Below, piece after piece: positions 24,946-39,437 of a stretch of DNA of 64,000 nucleotides (its first letter is position 1; each line of letters starts with the position of its first letter). A model generated the notes under the pieces. The model was given only the letters and a program-made list of their open reading frames with translations. It did not search any database and had not been told where the DNA came from. Origin of the DNA: Hyperoodon ampullatus (Eukaryota; Chordata; Mammalia; Artiodactyla; Ziphiidae); NCBI GenBank assembly GCA_949752795.1, contig CATKHW010000558.1, forward strand, positions 868,001 through 932,000. The letters are read 5' to 3'. A program made the translations under genes and the position numbers.

Positions 24946-27900
24946 TCAGTGAGCACTGTGATGACATATATCATTCTCCATTGTGATGACAATGGCATGG
25001 AGCATTGTGATACCAAGTGTCATGGAGGATTGTGATGACAAAGGTAATGGAGCATTTTGATGACAAGGGCTTGGTACATTGCGATGACAAGGGTCATGGA
25101 GCATTGTGATGACAAGGGCATGGAGCTTTCTTTTGAAATGGTGCATGGAGCATTGAGGTTACAGGTGTTTTGAAGCAATGTGATTACAAGGGCATGGAGC
25201 ACTGTGATGAGAAAGCAATGGAGCATTCTGATGACATGCGTCATGGAGCTTTGTGATGACAAGGACATGGAGCATTGTGATTACAGGGGTTTTGGAGCAT
25301 TGTGATGAAAAGGGAATGGATCATTGTGATGAAAAATGCATGGAGCCTTGTCATGACAGGCTTCAAGGAGCATACTGATGACAACTGTCAGGGAGCATTG
25401 TGATGATAAGTGTATTGAGCATTGTGATGACAAAGATCATGGAGCATTGTGATGAGAAGACCATGGATAATTCTGAAGACCAGAGTCATGGGGCATTGTG
25501 ATGACAAGTGTTATGGAACATTGTGGTCAGAAGGGTTTGGTGCATTGTGATGACAGAGGTCATTGAGGATTTTGATTTCATTGTGATGACAATAGCATGA
25601 AATATTATGGTGATGGGCACGGTGCATTGTGATGACAGGGTTCATGGAGCATTGAGATGAAAAGGGGCATGGAGCATTGTGATTACAGGGGTGTTGGAGC
25701 ATTGTGATGACAAGGGCATGGAGCATTGTGATGAGAAGGCCATGGAGCATTCTGATGACCTGCGACATGGAACATTGTGATGACAAGGGCATGGAGAATT
25801 GTGATTACAGGGGTCATGGAATATTGTGATGACAGGGGTGAGGGAGTATTGTGATGACTAGTGATGGAACATTGTGATATCAGTGGTGAGAAGGCATTTT
25901 GAGGAGAAGTGCATGGAGCATTGTGATGACAAGGTTTATGGAGCATTTTGATGACAAGGATGTGGAGCATTGTGATGACAAGTGCATGGTGCATTGTGAT
26001 GACATAGGTTATGGAACATTGTGCTGACACGCGCATCGAGCATTGTGATGACAAGGGTCATGGAGCATTGTGCTGACAAAGGCAAGGAGCTTTGTGATGC
26101 CAAGGGTCAGAGAGCATTGTGATAAAAATTTCATGGAGCATTGTGGTGACAAAGGTCACAGAGCTTTGTGTGACGAGGTCATGGACCATTGTGATGACAA
26201 ATGTCATGAAACATTGTGATGACTGGAGTCACGGAGCATTGTGATAACAGGGGTCTTGGAGCATTGTCATGAAAAGGGAATGGATCATTGTGATGAAAAT
26301 GGCATGGAGCCTTCTCATGACAGTGTTCAAGGAGCATACTGATGACAAGTGTCAGCGAGCATTGTGATGCCAAGTGTATTGAGCATTGTGGTGACAAAGG
26401 TCATGGAGCATTGTGATGAGAAGACCTTGCATATTTGTGATGACGAGCGTCATGGGGAATGTGATGACAAGTGTTATGGAACACTGTGATCAGAAGGGTT
26501 TGGAGCATTGTGATGACAGAGGACATGGAATATTTTGATTTCATTGTGATGACAATAGCATGAATCATTATGATGATGCGCATGGTGCATTGTGATGACA
26601 GTGTTCATGGAGCATTAGGATGAAAAGTAGCATGGAGAATTGTGATTACAAAGGTCTTGGAGCATTGTTATGACAAGGGTCATGGAGCCTTGTGATGACA
26701 AGTCCGTGGAACATTGTGATGGCAGGGATCATGGAGCATTGTTATGACAGGTGTAATGGAGCATTGTGATGACAAGAGCATCGAGCAATGTGATGAGAGA
26801 TTTCATTGAACATTGTGATGACAATGGCATGGAGCATTTTGATGCCAAGGGTCATGGAGATTTGTGATGACAAATGTCATGGGGCATTTTGATGACAAGG
26901 GCGTGGTGCATTGTGATGAGAAGGGCAGGGAGCTTTGTGATGACAGGTTCATGGAGCAATTTGAATAAAAGTGTCATGGAATATTTTGATGAGAGGGGTT
27001 ATGGAACATTGTGATGTCAGGGGTCATGAAGCATTGTGAAGAAATGGGTCATGGAGCATTTTGTGACAGGGGTTATGGAACATTGTGATGATAATTGCAT
27101 GTAGCACTGTGATGACAGTGGTCATGGAACATTGTGATGACAGGGGTGAGCGAGTATTGTGATGACTAGTGATGGAACATTGTGATATATGTGGTGAGAG
27201 AGCATTTTGATGAGAAGTGCATGGAGCATTGTGATGACAAGTTTTATGGAGCATAGCGATGAAAAGGATGTGGAGCATTGTGAGGAAAAGAGAATGGCAC
27301 ATTGTGATGACGTGTCATGGAGCATTGTGCTGACAAGCGCATGGAGCATTTTGATGACAAGTGTCATGAAGCATTGTGCTGACAAAGGCATGGAGCATTG
27401 TGATGACAAGGGACACAGAGCATTGTGATGAAAATTTCATGGAGCATTGTAGTGACAAAGATCACAGAGCCTTGTGTGACGAGGGCATGGACCATTGTGA
27501 TGAGAAAGGTCATGAATCATTGTGATGACTGGACTCACGGAGCACTGTGATGACAGGGGTCATGGAGCATTGTGAAGACAGTGGCATGGAGCAATGTGAT
27601 GACAGGGGCATGGAACATTGGTCTGACAAGTTTCATGGATTATTGTGATGACAGTGGGCATGGAGCATTGAGATGACAAGGGCATGGAGCATTGTGGTGA
27701 CAATGGTCACAGAGTCTTGTGTGACGACTACATTGACCATTGTGAGGACAAATGTCATGAAGTATTGTGATGACTGGAGTCATAGAGCATTGTGATGACA
27801 GGGGTCATGGAGCATTGTGATGACAAGGGCATGGAGCATTCTGATGACAGGGGCATGGAACATTGGTGTGACATGTTTCATGGATTATTGTGATGACAGT

Positions 27901-27975
27901 GGGCATGGCGCATTGTGATGACAAGGGCATGGAACATTGTGATGACAAGGTCATGGAGTATTGTGAAGACAGGTG
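24946..27975 (+). repeat. HOR unit A, copy 3 (3030 bp)
   Basis: Q at 25858 and P at 27165, with the spacing of A copies 1 and 2. Its first part also matches D copy 1 at an offset of 3272 bp. An A-specific minor variant, GAGAATGGCAC near 27291, is shared only with 38753, which marks the pair of recent duplicates. Confidence 0.9.
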
Positions 27976-30900
27976 TCAGGGAGCAATGTGATGACATATG
28001 TCATTGTCCATTGTGATGAAAATGGCATGGAGCATTGTGATACCAAGTGTCATGGAGGATTGTGATGACAAAGGTAATGGAGCATTTTGATGACAAGGGC
28101 TTGGAACATTGCGATGACAAGCGTCATGGAGCATTGTGATGACAAGGGCATGGAGCATTCTGATGAAAATGTGCATGGAGCATTGAGATTACAGGGGTTT
28201 TGAAGCAATGTGATTACAAGGGCATGGAGCATTGTGATGAGAATGCAATGGAGCATTCTGATGACATGTGTCATGGAGCTTTGTGATGACAAGGGCATGG
28301 AGCATTGTGATTACAGGGGTCTTGGAGCATTGTGATGAGAAGGCAATGGAGCATTCTGATGACATGCGTCAATGAGCTTTGTGATGACAAGGGCATGGAG
28401 AATTGTGATTACAGGGGTCATGGAATATTGTGATGGCAGGGGTGAGGGAGTATTGTGATTACTAGTGATGGAACATTGTGATATCGGTGGTGAGAAGGCA
28501 TTTTGAGAAGAAGTGCATGGAGCATTGAGATGACAAAGTTTATGGAGCATTTTGATGACAAGGATGTGGAGCATTGTGATGACAATTGTATGGTGCATTG
28601 TGATGACATGGGTTATGGTGCATTGTGCAGACACACGCAACGAGCATTGTGATGACAAGTGTATGGTGCATTGTGATGACATGGGTTATGGAGCATTGTG
28701 CTGACACACGCATCGAGCATTGTGGTGACAAGGGTCATGGAGCATTGTGCTCACAAAGGCATGGAGCTTTGTGATGACAAGGGTCACAGAGCATTGTCAT
28801 AAAAATTTCATGGAGCATTGTGGTTACAAAGGTCACCGAGCTTTGTGTGACGAGGTCATGGACCAATGTGATGACAAATGTCATGAATCATTGTGATGAC
28901 TGGAGTCACGGAGCACTGTGATGACAGGGGTCATGGAGCATTGTGATGACAAGGGCACGGAGCAATGTGATGACAGGGGCATGGAACATTGGTCTGACAA
29001 ATTTCATGGATTATTGTGATGACAGGGGGCATGGAGCATTGAGATGAAAAGGGCATGTAGCATTGTGGTGACAAAGGTCACAGAGCCTTGTGTCACGAGG
29101 GCATGGACCATTGTGAGGGCAAATTCATGAAGCATTGTGATGACTGAAGTCACGGAGCATTGTGATGACAGGGTTCATGGAGCATTGTGATGACAAGGAC
29201 ATGGAGCATTGTGATGAAAAAGGCATGGAGCTTTGTGATGACAAGGGTCACAGAGCATTTTGATAAAAATTTCATGGAGCATTGTGGTGACAAAGTTCAC
29301 AGAGCTTTGTGTGACGAGGTCATGGACCATTGTGATGACAAATGTCATGAAGCACTGTGATGACTGGAGTCACGGAGCATTGTGATATCAGGGGTCTTGG
29401 AGCATTGTGATGAAAAGGGAATGGATCATTGTGATGAAAAAGGCATGGAGCCTTGTCATGACAGTGTTCAAGGAGCATACTGATGACAAGTGTCAGTGAG
29501 CATTGTGATGCCAAGTGTATTGAGCATTGTGGTGACAAAGGTCATGGAGCATTATGATGAGAAGACCTTGCATAATTGTGATGACGAGCGTCATGGGGCA
29601 TGTGATGACAAGTGTTATGGAACATTGTGATCAGAAGGGTTTGGAGCATTGTGATGACAGAGGTCATGGCGCATTTTGATTTCATTGTGATGACAATAGC
29701 ATGAATCATTATGATGATGGGCATGGTGCATTGTGATGACAGTGTTCATGGAGCTTTGAGACGAAAAGTGGCATGGAGATTTGTGATTACAGAGGTCTTG
29801 GATCATTGTGATGACAAGGATCATGGAGCCTTGTGATGACAAGGCCGTGGAACATTGTGATGGCAGGGGTCATGGAGCATTGTTATGACAGGTTTAAAGG
29901 AGCATTGTGATGACAAGGGCATGGAGCAATGTGATGAGAGATTTCATTGAGCATTGTGATGACAATGGAATGCAGCATTGTGAGGCCAAGGGTCATGGAG
30001 CTTTGTGATGACAAATGTCATGGGGCATTTTGATGACAAGGGCGTGGTGCATTGTGATGAGAAGGGCGGGGAGCATTGTGATGACAGGGTCATGGAGCAA
30101 TTTGAATAAAAGGGTCATGGAATATTTTGATGACAGGTGTTATGGAACATTGTGATGTCAGGGGTCATGAAGCATTGTGATGAAATGGGTCATGAAGCAT
30201 TGTGATGAAATGGGTCATGGAGCATTTTGTGACAGGGGTTATAGAACATTGTGATGTCAGGGGTCATGGAGCATTGTGATGATAAGGGCATGTAGCACTG
30301 TGATGACAGTGGTCATGGAATATTGTGATGAGAGGTGTGAGCTAGTATTGTGATGACTAGTGATGCAACATTGTGATATATGTGGTGAGAGAGCATTTTG
30401 ATGAGAAGTGCATGGAGCATTGTGATGACAAGTTTTATGGAGCATAGCGATGAAAAGGATGTGGAGCATTGTGATGAAAAGAGCATGGCACATTGTGATG
30501 ACATGTGTCATGGAGCATTGTGCTGACAAGCACATGGAGCATTTTGATGACAAGTGTCATGGAGCATTGTGCTGACAAAGGCATGGAGCATTGTGATGAC
30601 AAGGGACACAGAGAATTGTGATGAAAATTTCATGGAGCATTGTGGCGACTAAGATCACAGAGCCTTGTGTGACGAGGGCATGGACCATTGTGATGAGAAA
30701 GGTCATGAATCATTGTGATGACTGGAGTCACGGAGCATTGTGATGACAGGGGTCATGGAGCATTGAGATGACAAGGGCATGGAGCATTGTGGTGACAAAG
30801 GTCACAGAGCCTTGTGTGACGAGGTCATGGACCAGTGTGAGGACAAAGGTCATGAAGCATTGTGATGACTGGAGTCATGGAGCATTGTGATGACAGGGGT

Positions 30901-31070
30901 CCTGGAGCATTGTGATGACAAGAGCATGGAGCATTGTGATGACAGGGGCATGAAACATTGGTCTGACATGTTTCATGGATTATTGTGATGACAGTGGGCA
31001 TGGCTCATTGTGATGACAGGGCCATGGAATATTATGATGACAAGGTCATGGAGTATTGTGAAGACAGTTT
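27976..31070 (+). repeat. HOR unit B', copy 1 (3095 bp, with 73 bp insertion)
   Basis: This is unit B plus exactly 73 bp. Q is at 28461 and P at 30356. The extra 73 bp is a three-monomer duplication at 28578-28723. Apart from that it is collinear with B copy 2 at offsets of 11389 bp (before the insertion) and 11462 bp (after it). Confidence 0.9.
28578..28723 (+). repeat. 73 bp three-monomer tandem duplication in B'
   Basis: 28578-28650 and 28651-28723 are adjacent copies of a 24 + 25 + 24 bp monomer trio, each containing a TATGGTGC monomer, a GGGTTATGG monomer and an ACACACGCA monomer. They differ at about four positions (AATTG/AAGTG, GGTGC/GGAGC, GCAGAC/GCTGAC, GCAACG/GCATCG). B copies 1 and 2 have a single trio. 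An identical arrangement is at 40040-40185. Confidence 0.92.
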
Positions 31071-33135
31071 TCAGGGAGCATTGTGATCACATATGTCACT
31101 GTCCATTGTGATGACAATTGCATGGAGCATTGTGATACCAAGTGTCATGGAGGATTGTGATGACAAAGTTAATAGAGCATTTTAATGACAAGGGCTTGGA
31201 ACATTGCGATGACAAAACTTATGGAGCATTGTGATGACAAGGTCATGGAGCATTCTGATGAAAATGTGCATGGAGCATTGAGATTACAGGGGTTTTGAAG
31301 CAATGTGATGACAAGGGCATGGAGCATTGTGATGAGAAGGCAATGGAACATTCTGATGACATGCGTCATGGAGCTTTGTGATGACAAGGACATGGAGCAT
31401 TGTGATTACAGGGGTCTTGGAGCATTGTGATGAAAAGGGAATGGATCATTGTGATGAAAAATACATGGAGACTTGTCATGACAGGATTCAAGGAGCATAC
31501 TGATGACAACTGTCAGGGAGCATTGTGATGATAAGTGTATTGAGCATTGTGATGACAAAGATCATGGAGCATTGTGATGAGAAGACCATTGATAATTGTG
31601 ATGACCAGCGTCATGGAGCATTTTGATGACAAGTGTTATGGAACATTTTGATCAGAAGGGTTTGGTGCATTGTGATGACAGAGGTCATTGAGCATTTTGA
31701 TTTCATTGTGATGACAATAGCATGAAATATTATGGTGATGGGCACGGTGCATTGTGATGACAGTGTTCATGGAGCATTGAGATGAAAAGGGGCATGGAGC
31801 CTTGTGATTACAGGGGTGTTTGAGCATTGTGATGACAGGGTCATGTAGCAATTTGAATAAATGGGTTATGGAATATTTTGATGACAGTGGTTATGGAACA
31901 TTGTGATGTCAGGGGTCATGAAGCATTGTGATGAAATGGGTCATGGAGCATTTTGTGACAGGGGTTATGGAACATTGTGATGTCAGGGTCATGGAGCATT
32001 GTGATGATAAGGGCATGTAGCACTGTGATGAGAGTGGTCATGGAACATTGTGATGACAGGGGTGAGCGAGTATTGTGATGACTAGTGATGGAACATTGTG
32101 ATATATGTGGTGAGAGAGCATTTTGATGAAATGTGCAAGGAGCATTGTGATGACAGATTTTATGGAGCATAGCGATGAAAATGATGTGGAGCATTGTGAT
32201 GAAAAGAGCATGGCACCTTTTGATGACATGTGTCATGGAGCATTGTGCTGACAAGCGCATGGAGCATTTTGATGACAAGTGTCATGGAGCATTGTGCTGA
32301 CAAAGGCATGGAGCATAGTGATGACAAGGGACACAGAGCATTTTGATGAAAATTTCATGGAGCATTGTGGTGACAAGGATCACAGAGCCTTGTGTGACGA
32401 GGGCATGGACCATTGTGAGGACAAAGGTCATGAATCATTCTGATGACTGGAGTCACGGAGCATTGTGATGACAGGGGTCATGGAGCATTGTGATGCAAAG
32501 GGCATGTAGCACTGTGATGACAGTGGTCATGGAACATTGTGATGACAGGGGTGAGCGAGTATTGTGATGACTAGTGATGGAACATTGTGATATATGTGGT
32601 GAGAGAGCATTTTGATGAAATGTGCAAGGAGCATTGTGATGACCGATTTTATGGAGCATAGCGATGAAAATGATGTGGAGCATTGTGATGAAAAGAGCAT
32701 GGCACATTGTGATGACGTGTCATGGAGCATTGTGCTGACAACCGCATGGAGCATTTTGATGACAAGTGTCAGGGAGCATTGTGCTGACAAAGGCATGGAG
32801 CATTGTGATGACAAGGGACACAGAGCATTTTGATGAAAATTTCATGGAGCATTGTGGTGACAAAGATCACAGAGCCTTGTGTGACGAGGGCATGGACCAT
32901 TGTGAGGACAAAGGTCATGAAGCACTGTGATGACTGGAGTCACGGAGCATTGTGATGACAGGGTTCATGGAGCGTTGTGATGACAAGGGCAGGGAGCATT
33001 GTGATGACAGGGGCAGGGAACATTGGTCTGACAGGTTTCATGGATTATTGTGATGACATTGGGCATAGAGTATTGTGATGACAAGGGCATGGAACATTGT
33101 GATGACGAGGTCATGGAGTATTGTGAAGACAGGTG
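31071..33135 (+). repeat. HOR unit C, copy 3 (2065 bp)
   Basis: The boundary landmark is altered to GAAGACAGTTTTCAG. P landmarks are at 32081 and 32570. Private changes between about 31165 and 31225 (AAAGTTAATAGAGC, TTTTAATGAC, GACAAAACTTATGG) are absent from C copies 1 and 2 but present at 42627-42690. The internal junction of the 11,462 bp duplication lies near 31745-31764. Confidence 0.88.
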
Positions 33136-36100
33136 TCAGTGAGCACTGTGATGACATATATCATTCTCCATTGTGATGACAATGACATGGAGCATTGTGA
33201 TACCAAGTGTCATGGAGGATTGTGATGACAAAGGTAATGGAGCATTTTGATGACAAGGGCTTGGTACATTGCGATGACAAGGGTCATGGAGCATTGTGAT
33301 GACAAGGGCATGGAGCTTTCTTTTGAAATGGTGCATGGAGCATTGAGGTTACAGGTGTTTTGAAGCAATGTGATTACAAGGGCATGGAGCACTGTGATGA
33401 GAAAGCAATGGAGCATTCTGATGACATGCGTCATGGAGCTTTGTGATGACAAGGACATGGAGCATTGTGATTACAGGGGTTTTGGAGCATTGTGATGAAA
33501 AGGGAATGGATCATTGTGATGAAAAATGCATGGAGCCTTGTCATGACAGGCTTCAAGGAGCATACTGATGACAACTGTCAGGGAGCATTGTGATGATAAG
33601 TGTATTGAGCATTGTGATGACAAAGATCATGGAGCATTGTGATGAGAAGACCATGGATAATTGTGAAGACCAGAGTCATGGGGCATTGTGATGACAAGTG
33701 TTATGGAACATTGTGGTCAGAAGGGTTTGGTGCATTGTGATGACAGAGGTCATTGAGGATTTTGATTTCATTGTGATGACAATAGCATGAAATATTATGG
33801 TGATGGGCACGGTGCATTGTGATGACAGGGTTCATGGAGCATTGAGATGAAAAGGGGCATGGAGCATTGTGATTACAGGGGTGTTGGAGCATTGTGATGA
33901 CAAGGGCATGGAGCATTGTGATGAGAAGGCCATGGAGCATTCTGATGACCTGCGACATGGAACATTGTGATGACAAGGGCATGGAGAATTGTGATTACAG
34001 GGGTCATGGAATATTGTGATGACAGGGGTGAGGGAGTATTGTGATGACTAGTGATGGAACATTGTGATATCAGTGGTGAGAAGGCATTTTGAGGAGAAGT
34101 GCATGGAGCATTGTGATGACAAGGTTTATGGAGCATTTTGATGACAAGGATGTGGAGCATTGTGATGACAAGTGCATGGTGCATTGTGATGACATAGGTT
34201 ATGGAACATTGTGCTGACACGCGCATCGAGCATTGTGATGACAAGGGTCATGGAGCATTGTGCTGACAAAGGCAAGGAGCTTTGTGATGCCAAGGGTCAG
34301 AGAGCATTGTGATAAAAATTTCATGGAGCATTGTGGTGACAAAGGTCACAGAGCTTTGTGTGACGAGGTCATGGACCATTGTGATGACAAATGTCATGAA
34401 ACATTGTGATGACTGGAGTCACGGAGCATTGTGATAACAGGGGTCTTGGAGCATTGTCATGAAAAGGGAATGGATCATTGTGATGAAAATGGCATGGAGC
34501 CTTCTCATGACAGTGTTCAAGGAGCATACTGATGACAAGTGTCAGCGAGCATTGTGATGCCAAGTGTATTGAGCATTGTGGTGACAAAGGTCATGGAGCA
34601 TTGTGATGAGAAGACCTTGCATATTTGTGATGACGAGCGTCATGGGGAATGTGATGACAAGTGTTATGGAACACTGTGATCAGAAGGGTTTGGAGCATTG
34701 TGATGACAGAGGACATGGAATATTTTGATTTCATTGTGATGACAATAGCATGAATCATTATGATGATGCGCATGGTGCATTGTGATGACAGTGTTCATGG
34801 AGCATTAGGATGAAAAGTAGCATGGAGAATTGTGATTACAAAGGTCTTGGAGCATTGTTATGACAAGGGTCATGGAGCCTTGTGATGACAAGTCCGTGGA
34901 ACATTGTGATGGCAGGGATCATGGAGCATTGTTATGACAGGTGTAATGGAGCATTGTGATGACAAGAGCATCGAGCAATGTGATGAGAGATTTCATTGAA
35001 CATTGTGATGACAATGGCATTGAGCATTGTGATGCCAAGGGTCATGGAGATTTGTGATGACAAATGTCATGGGGCATTTTGATGACAAGGGCGTGGTGCA
35101 TTGTGATGAGAAGGGCAGGGAGCTTTGTGATGACAGGTTCATGGAGCAATTTGAATAAAAGTGTCATGGAATATTTTGATGAGAGGGGTTATGGAACATT
35201 GTGATGTCAGGGGTCATGAAGCATTGTGAAGAAATGGGTCATGGAGCATTTTGTGACAGGGGTTATGGAACATTGTGATGATAAGTGCATGTAGCACTGT
35301 GATGACAGTGGTCATGGAACATTGTGATGACAGGGGTGAGCGAGTATTGTGATGACTAGTGATGGAACATTGTGATATATGTGGTGAGAGAGCATTTTGA
35401 TGAGAAGTGCATGGAGCATTGTGATGACAAGTTTTATGGAGCATAGCGATGAAAAGGATGTGGAGCATTGTGAGGAAAAGAGCATGGCACATTGTGATGA
35501 CGTGTCATGGAGCATTGTGCTGACAAGCGCATGGAGCATTTTGATGACAAGTGTCATGAAGCATTGTGCTGACAAAGGCATGGAGCATTGTGATGACAAG
35601 GGACACAGAACATTGTGATGAAAATTTCATGGAGCATTGTAGTGACAAAGATCACAGAGCCTTGTGTGACGAGGGCATGGACCATTGTGATGAGAAAGGT
35701 CATGAATCATTGTGATGACTGGACTCACGGAGCACTGTGATGACAGGGGTCATGGAGCATTGTGATGAAAAGGGCATGTAGCACTGTGATGACAGTGGTC
35801 ATGGAACATTGTGATGACAGGGGTGAGCGAGTATTGTGATGACTAGTGATGGAACATTGTGATATATGTGGTGAGAGAGCATTTTGATGAAATGTGCAAG
35901 GAGCATTGTGATGACCGATTTTATGGAGCATAGCGATGAAAATGATGTGGAGCATTGTGATGAAAAGAGCATGGCACATTGTGATGACGTGTCATGGAGC
36001 ATTGTGCTGACAACCGCATGGAGCATTTTGATGACAAGTGTCAGGGAGCATTGTGCTGACAAAGGCATGGAGCATTGTGATGACAAGGGACACAGAGCAT

Positions 36101-36407
36101 TTTGATGAAAATTTCATGGAGCATTGTGGTGACAAAGATCACAGAGCCTTGTGTGACGAGGGCATGGAACATTGTGAGGACAAATGTCATGAAGCACTGT
36201 GATGACTGGAGTCACGGAGCATTGTGATGACAGGGTTCATGGAGCGTTGTGATGACAAGGGCAGGGAACATTGTGATGACAGGGGCATGGAACATTTGTC
36301 TGACATGTTTCATGGATTATTGTGATGACATTGGGCATAGAGTATTGTGATGACAAGGGCATGGAACATTGTGATGACGAGGTCATGGAGTATTGTGAAG
36401 ACAGGTG
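33136..36407 (+). repeat. HOR unit D, copy 2 (3272 bp)
   Basis: Near-identical to 21674-24945 at an offset of 11,462 bp, with the same A/C switch at 35736-35765. Differences I noticed are few: GACAGGTTTC here against GACATGTTTC near 21569, GATGACAAGGGC near 33080 against GATGAAAAGGGC near 21618, and GGAACATTGTGAGGACAAATG near 36166 against GGACCATTG with ACAAAGG near 24704. Confidence 0.92.
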
Positions 36408-39400
36408 TCAGTGAGCACTGTGATGACATATATCATTCTCCATTGTGATGACAATGGCATGGAGCATTGTGATACCAAGTGTCATGGAGGATTGTGATGA
36501 CAAAGGTAATGGAGCATTTTGATGACAAGGGCTTGGTACATTGCGATGACAAGGGTCATGGAGCATTGTGATGACAAGGGCATGGAGCTTTCTTTTGAAA
36601 TGGTGCATGGAGCATTGAGGTTACAGGTGTTTTGAAGCAATGTGATTACAAGGGCATGGAGCACTGTGATGAGAAAGCAATGGAGCATTCTGATGACATG
36701 CGTCATGGAGCTTTGTGATGACAAGGACATGGAGCATTGTGATTACAGGGGTTTTGGAGCATTGTGATGAAAAGGGAATGGATCATTGTGATGAAAAATG
36801 CATGGAGCCTTGTCATGACAGGCTTCAAGGAGCATACTGATGACAACTGTCAGGGAGCATTGTGATGATAAGTGTATTGAGCATTGTGATGACAAAGATC
36901 ATGGAGCATTGTGATGAGAAGACCATGGATAATTCTGAAGACCAGAGTCATGGGGCATTGTGATGACAAGTGTTATGGAACATTGTGGTCAGAAGGGTTT
37001 GGTGCATTGTGATGACAGAGGTCATTGAGGATTTTGATTTCATTGTGATGACAATAGCATGAAATATTATGGTGATGGGCACGGTGCATTGTGATGACAG
37101 GGTTCATGGAGCATTGAGATGAAAAGGGGCATGGAGCATTGTGATTACAGGGGTGTTGGAGCATTGTGATGACAAGGGCATGGAGCATTGTGATGAGAAG
37201 GCCATGGAGCATTCTGATGACCTGCGACATGGAACATTGTGATGACAAGGGCATGGAGAATTGTGATTACAGGGGTCATGGAATATTGTGATGACAGGGG
37301 TGAGGGAGTATTGTGATGACTAGTGATGGAACATTGTGATATCAGTGGTGAGAAGGCATTTTGAGGAGAAGTGCATGGAGCATTGTGATGACAAGGTTTA
37401 TGGAGCATTTTGATGACAAGGATGTGGAGCATTGTGATGACAAGTGCATGGTGCATTGTGATGACATAGGTTATGGAACATTGTGCTGACACGCGCATCG
37501 AGCATTGTGATGACAAGGGTCATGGAGCATTGTGCTGACAAAGGCAAGGAGCTTTGTGATGCCAAGGGTCAGAGAGCATTGTGATAAAAATTTCATGGAG
37601 CATTGTGGTGACAAAGGTCACAGAGCTTTGTGTGACGAGGTCATGGACCATTGTGATGACAAATGTCATGAAACATTGTGATGACTGGAGTCACGGAGCA
37701 TTGTGATAACAGGGGTCTTGGAGCATTGTCATGAAAAGGGAATGGATCATTGTGATGAAAATGGCATGGAGCCTTCTCATGACAGTGTTCAAGGAGCATA
37801 CTGATGACAAGTGTCAGCGAGCATTGTGATGCCAAGTGTATTGAGCATTGTGGTGACAAAGGTCATGGAGCATTGTGATGAGAAGACCTTGCATATTTGT
37901 GATGACGAGCGTCATGGGGAATGTGATGACAAGTGTTATGGAACACTGTGATCAGAAGGGTTTGGAGCATTGTGATGACAGAGGACATGGAATATTTTGA
38001 TTTCATTGTGATGACAATAGCATGAATCATTATGATGATGCGCATGGTGCATTGTGATGACAGTGTTCATGGAGCATTAGGATGAAAAGTAGCATGGAGA
38101 ATTGTGATTACAAAGGTCTTGGAGCATTGTTATGACAAGGGTCATGGAGCCTTGTGATGACAAGTCCGTGGAACATTGTGATGGCAGGGATCATGGAGCA
38201 TTGTTATGACAGGTGTAATGGAGCATTGTGATGACAAGAGCATCGAGCAATGTGATGAGAGATTTCATTGAACATTGTGATGACAATGGCATGGAGCATT
38301 TTGATGCCAAGGGTCATGGAGATTTGTGATGACAAATGTCATGGGGCATTTTGATGACAAGGGCGTGGTGCATTGTGATGAGAAGGGCAGGGAGCTTTGT
38401 GATGACAGGTTCATGGAGCAATTTGAATAAAAGTGTCATGGAATATTTTGATGAGAGGGGTTATGGAACATTGTGATGTCAGGGGTCATGAAGCATTGTG
38501 AAGAAATGGGTCATGGAGCATTTTGTGACAGGGGTTATGGAACATTGTGATGATAATTGCATGTAGCACTGTGATGACAGTGGTCATGGAACATTGTGAT
38601 GACAGGGGTGAGCGAGTATTGTGATGACTAGTGATGGAACATTGTGATATATGTGGTGAGAGAGCATTTTGATGAGAAGTGCATGGAGCATTGTGATGAC
38701 AAGTTTTATGGAGCATAGCGATGAAAAGGATGTGGAGCATTGTGAGGAAAAGAGAATGGCACATTGTGATGACGTGTCATGGAGCATTGTGCTGACAAGC
38801 GCATGGAGCATTTTGATGACAAGTGTCATGAAGCATTGTGCTGACAAAGGCATGGAGCATTGTGATGACAAGGGACACAGAGCATTGTGATGAAAATTTC
38901 ATGGAGCATTGTAGTGACAAAGATCACAGAGCCTTGTGTGACGAGGGCATGGACCATTGTGATGAGAAAGGTCATGAATCATTGTGATGACTGGACTCAC
39001 GGAGCACTGTGATGACAGGGGTCATGGAGCATTGTGAAGACAGTGGCATGGAGCAATGTGATGACAGGGGCATGGAACATTGGTCTGACAAGTTTCATGG
39101 ATTATTGTGATGACAGTGGGCATGGAGCATTGAGATGACAAGGGCATGGAGCATTGTGGTGACAATGGTCACAGAGTCTTGTGTGACGACTACATTGACC
39201 ATTGTGAGGACAAATGTCATGAAGTATTGTGATGACTGGAGTCATAGAGCATTGTGATGACAGGGGTCATGGAGCATTGTGATGACAAGGGCATGGAGCA
39301 TTCTGATGACAGGGGCATGGAACATTGGTGTGACATGTTTCATGGATTATTGTGATGACAGTGGGCATGGCGCATTGTGATGACAAGGGCATGGAACATT

Positions 39401-39437
39401 GTGATGACAAGGTCATGGAGTATTGTGAAGACAGGTG
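36408..39437 (+). repeat. HOR unit A, copy 4 (3030 bp)
   Basis: Q at 37320 and P at 38627. I saw no difference from A copy 3 at an offset of 11,462 bp in the stretches compared, including the shared rare variants GATAATTGCATG and GAGAATGGCAC. Confidence 0.92.
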
